Assembly (NCBI RefSeq): GCF_001656035.1
Contig: NZ_CP010029.1
Span: forward strand, 108,409 to 172,408
DNA length: 64,000 nt
Direction of reading: 5' to 3'
DNA from: Yersinia entomophaga
GTDB lineage: Bacteria > Pseudomonadota > Gammaproteobacteria > Enterobacterales > Enterobacteriaceae
Shown here: piece by piece, positions 62,394 through 64,000 of the stretch
How the letters are laid out: each line of letters starts with the position of its first letter
How positions within the stretch are numbered: the stretch's first letter is position 1
Program-made: the position numbers and the translations under genes
Notes under the pieces: generated by a model
Databases searched by the model: none
Told to the model about the DNA's origin: nothing
What the model saw: only the letters and a program-made list of their open reading frames with translations

Positions 62394-62515
62394 CAGTGGA
62401 GGAGTCCATCAATTAAAAAAGCGGGAATCCCTCTATTTTGTCAGAAGCGAGGCGTGCTGTCAGGCGTAGAATAACGAATAAATGTACAGGTGAGTGGTTG
62501 TAAGGCGAAAACCCA

Positions 62516-62543
62516 TTGACTCGCGGGTGTCTGCCCGTATAAT
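62516..62543 (+). promoter_or_regulatory. Promoter of argU
   Basis: TTGACT (62516-62521) and a perfect TATAAT (62538-62543) are separated by 16 bases. A C-rich discriminator follows, typical of stable RNA promoters under stringent control. It lies about 50 bases before the tRNA. Confidence 0.85.
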
Positions 62544-62595
62544 CCAACTCCGCAACTGACCATCCGCAGCAAGTATTCTGTGGAAAATCAACAAC

Positions 62596-62672
62596 GCGCC
62601 CTTAGCTCAGTTGGATAGAGCAACGGCCTTCTAAGCCGTAGGTCACAGGTTCGAGCCCTGTAGGGCGTACCA
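62596..62672 (+). tRNA. argU: tRNA-Arg (anticodon UCU)
   Basis: Complete 77-base tRNA with encoded CCA. The acceptor stem GCGCCCT pairs with AGGGCGT (the first pair is G-U), the D arm has AGCTCAGTTGGATAGAGC, the anticodon loop is CTTCTAA with TCT, and the T arm has GGTTCGAGCC. It reads the rare AGA codon. The place after folD is the argU position of E. coli, a known phage integration site. Confidence 0.97.
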
Positions 62673-62823
62673 TTTTCAAGTCAATGCACCTCTACTGAAT
62701 TCGCTTCTTCTCCTTTATACTCCCTGAAATTAATGGATTTTTCTGTCCCGAGCTCTACCGAGGTCAACTCAGTTATACCCAAATCAAGTGGTATCTGGGG
62801 GCCTTTGAGGGGGCTCATCGTAA
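62673..62823. other. Gap between argU and the IS elements, no gene seen
   Basis: About 150 bases follow the tRNA with no gene or clear att-type duplication of the tRNA 3' end. An oligo-T run or hairpin serving as a tRNA terminator is not obvious. Confidence 0.4.
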
Positions 62824-62883
62824 TGGTCTAATCATTCCGGACACTTTGTTAGAGATATAATGAGCAACACTAACGAGGTGAGA

Positions 62884-63201
62884 ATGCGAAAAAAATCATT
62901 TACTCATGAGTTTAAACAAGAGTGCGTCAATCTGGTTCTTCAACATAAGTACCCGGTGAATCAGCCTGCCGAAACAATGAATATTGGCCTTTCAACCTTT
63001 CAACCTTACAACCTTTCAACCTTACAACCTTACAACCTTTCAACCTTACAACGCTGGCTAAGGCAGTATCGCGGAGAGATCCGCGGAAACACACCGATAG
63101 CCAGTGCTATAACACCGGAACAACAGCGAATACAAGAACTTGAAAAGCAGGTACGGCAGTTGCAGAGCGACAATGACCTGTTAAAAAAGGCTTCGGCCTT
63201 C
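62884..63201 (+). pseudogene. IS3-family transposase OrfA, interrupted and with repeat expansion
   Basis: The first orf of an IS3-family element starts MRKKSFTHEFKQECVNLVL (an ATG 24 bases earlier is possible), carries a helix-turn-helix and a leucine-zipper-like stretch (QQRIQELEKQVRQLQSDND), and breaks after LLKKASAF, where the second IS is inserted. The frame then runs into foreign sequence and stops at 63369. Between residues about 36 and 56 an 8-bp repeat array encodes the unusual run LSTFQPYNLSTLQPYN and onward, where related proteins read only GLSTLQRW. This adds 16 codons within the DNA-binding region. Confidence 0.8.
62989..63052 (+). repeat. Octanucleotide tandem repeat, 8 units of CTT(T/A)CAAC
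   Basis: Eight perfect 8-bp units in the order T, T, A, T, A, A, T, A (variable fourth base) run without interruption for 64 bases inside orfA. A normal orfA of this type would carry two units (T, A), so six extra units (48 bases) were added, keeping frame. Confidence 0.92.
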
Positions 63202-64000
63202 TGTAAGTATCCCAGCTTTAGTTCCACACACTTTTTGAGATTTCCGGTTTCTCAGCCATCAGCCGATATTCTTCCGGCGTCAGATTATTCAGGGATTCAT
63301 GAGGCCGCTCACTGTTGTATTCATTCAGCCAGCGCTCCGTTATTTCCCGTGCTTCATTCAGTGTTCTGAACAGATAAAAATCCAGTATTTCGGTCCGGTA
63401 CGTTCGGTTAAACCGTTCGATAAACGCGTTCTGTGTTGGTTTGCCGGGCTTGATAAATTCCAGCATCACGCCATGGTCTTCAGCCCATTGTGCCAGCGCC
63501 AGTGATATCAATTCCGGCCCGTTATCCATCCGCATCTTCAGCGGATAGCCACGGTTTGCCGCTATTCTGTCCAGCACCCGCACAATGCGCTGCGCCGGAA
63601 TATTCAGGTCAATTTCGATAGCCAGAGCCTCGCGGTTAAAATCATCCACGACGTTGAAAGTCCGAAAACGTCGGCCACATGTCAGCGCGTCGTGCATAAA
63701 ATCAATCGACCAGCTTTGGTTGAGGGCTTCCGGCGTGGCCAGCGGCGCCGGATTACGCACCGGCAGGCGTTGTTTCCCTTTACGACGAAAATTCAGTTTT
63801 AGCAGACAGTAAATCCGGTGTATGCGTTTGTGGTTCCAGGCGTATCCCTGCCTGCGAAGCACCTGAAAAAGCTTCTTAAATCCATAGCGGGGATAGCGTT
63901 CAGCCGCCTCAGTCAGCCTCTGGATCACCGGTTCATCACGTCGTGTATTCGGTTGATAACGAAACACCGTCCTGCTCAGCGATAACGTCCTGCATGCCTG
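63202..64000 (-). mobile_element. Second IS3-family element, inserted in orfA and cut by the window end
   Basis: The end at 63202 reads TGTAAGTATCCCAGC, beginning with the TG usual for IS3-family ends, 16 bases beyond the transposase stop codon. It carries orfB on the minus strand. The other end, its orfA and the target duplication lie beyond the window. Confidence 0.8.
63218..64000 (-). CDS. IS3-family transposase OrfB (DDE), 5' end outside the window
   Basis: Partial rve-type transposase, 260 residues visible and open to the window end. The DDE triad is readable: WSIDFMHDALTCG, then MRMDNGPELISLALAQW, and NAFIERFNRTYRTEIL. The HTH_21-like segment RYPRYGFKKLFQVLRRQGY precedes it. The C-terminus ends SLNNLTPEEYRLMAEK as in IS3-family OrfB. 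In intact elements OrfB is made as a fusion with OrfA by -1 frameshifting. No disruption is seen in the visible part, so this copy may be active. Confidence 0.92.
   Translation of the reverse strand, partial: QACRTLSLSRTVFRYQPNTRRDEPVIQRLTEAAERYPRYGFKKLFQVLRRQGYAWNHKRIHRIYCLLKLNFRRKGKQRLPVRNPAPLATPEALNQSWSIDFMHDALTCGRRFRTFNVVDDFNREALAIEIDLNIPAQRIVRVLDRIAANRGYPLKMRMDNGPELISLALAQWAEDHGVMLEFIKPGKPTQNAFIERFNRTYRTEILDFYLFRTLNEAREITERWLNEYNSERPHESLNNLTPEEYRLMAEKPEISKSVWN

Larger units (their letters stand above)
62824..63201 (+). mobile_element. IS3-family element, left part, broken by a second IS
   Basis: The left end is placed at the TGG before TCTAATCATTCCGGACAC, an approximate boundary. It holds the start of an IS3-type orfA. 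The element stops matching at 63201/63202, where a second IS in the other orientation begins. The remaining right part, including its orfB, is not in the window. Confidence 0.7.

Noticed and set aside
62989..63052. Repeat array as a possible CRISPR
   Set aside because: Units are 8 bases, directly adjacent, without spacers, and inside a transposase gene.
63202..63369. C-terminal extension of the IS orfA frame
   Set aside because: It reads through the end of an oppositely oriented IS and does not resemble any transposase; it is a fusion artefact of the insertion.

Overview
The window is a chromosomal segment from an enterobacterium, most likely a Yersinia. The gene order mscK-rsmS-priC-ybaN-apt ... 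dnaX-ybaB-recR-htpG-adk-hemH // gsk-ybaL-fsr-ushA-ybaK-ybaP-copA-cueR-ybbJ-qmcA-cnoX-ybbO-tesA-ybbA-ybbP-purK-purE-lpxH-ppiB-cysS-ybcJ-folD-argU is the ancestral order known from E. coli. An O-antigen cluster between hemH and gsk is the hallmark of Yersinia. The sugar genes (ddhDABC, prt, tyv, gmd, fcl, gmm, manC, manB, wzz) resemble the Y. pseudotuberculosis complex, but species and serotype cannot be fixed from the sequence alone.

Layout. 1-5.7 kb: mechanosensitive channel mscK, small rsmS, replication restart gene priC, membrane gene ybaN and purine salvage gene apt. 5.9-11.1 kb: a tripartite tricarboxylate transporter operon (tctCBA, minus strand) diverging from its own two-component system (tctDE, plus strand), placed between apt and dnaX, which are neighbours in E. 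coli. 11.4-18.4 kb: dnaX with a clear programmed -1 frameshift site, ybaB-recR, htpG behind a textbook sigma-32 promoter, adk and hemH.

18.4-37.4 kb: the O-antigen cluster. It opens with a JUMPStart/ops element for RfaH and ends in a strong terminator after wzz. Its genes predict CDP-tyvelose (ddhABCD, prt, tyv), GDP-mannose (manB, manC) and GDP-fucose (gmd, fcl), three glycosyltransferases, the flippase Wzx, the polymerase Wzy and the chain-length regulator Wzz. No initiating transferase is present, so WecA encoded elsewhere is presumed. A four-sugar unit built on an N-acetylhexosamine is the simplest reading. The middle of the cluster (prt to wbyK-like) is much more AT-rich than its ends, as expected of a mosaic assembled by recombination.

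37.5-62.7 kb: conserved housekeeping genes with several recognisable regulatory elements. These are the small RNA ChiX between ybaK and ybaP, the CueR-type copA promoter with 19-bp spacing, a PurR box before purEK, and tRNA-Arg(UCU) with its promoter. 62.8-64 kb: two IS3-family elements. The second has inserted in opposite orientation into orfA of the first, which also carries an expanded 8-bp tandem repeat. The second element runs off the window end.

No wholly unknown multi-gene system was found. The features most worth following are the terminator-like hairpin that overlaps the ribosome site between ddhC and prt, the octamer repeat in the IS orfA, the tct island with its 11-bp direct repeats, and the structured stretch between recR and htpG.
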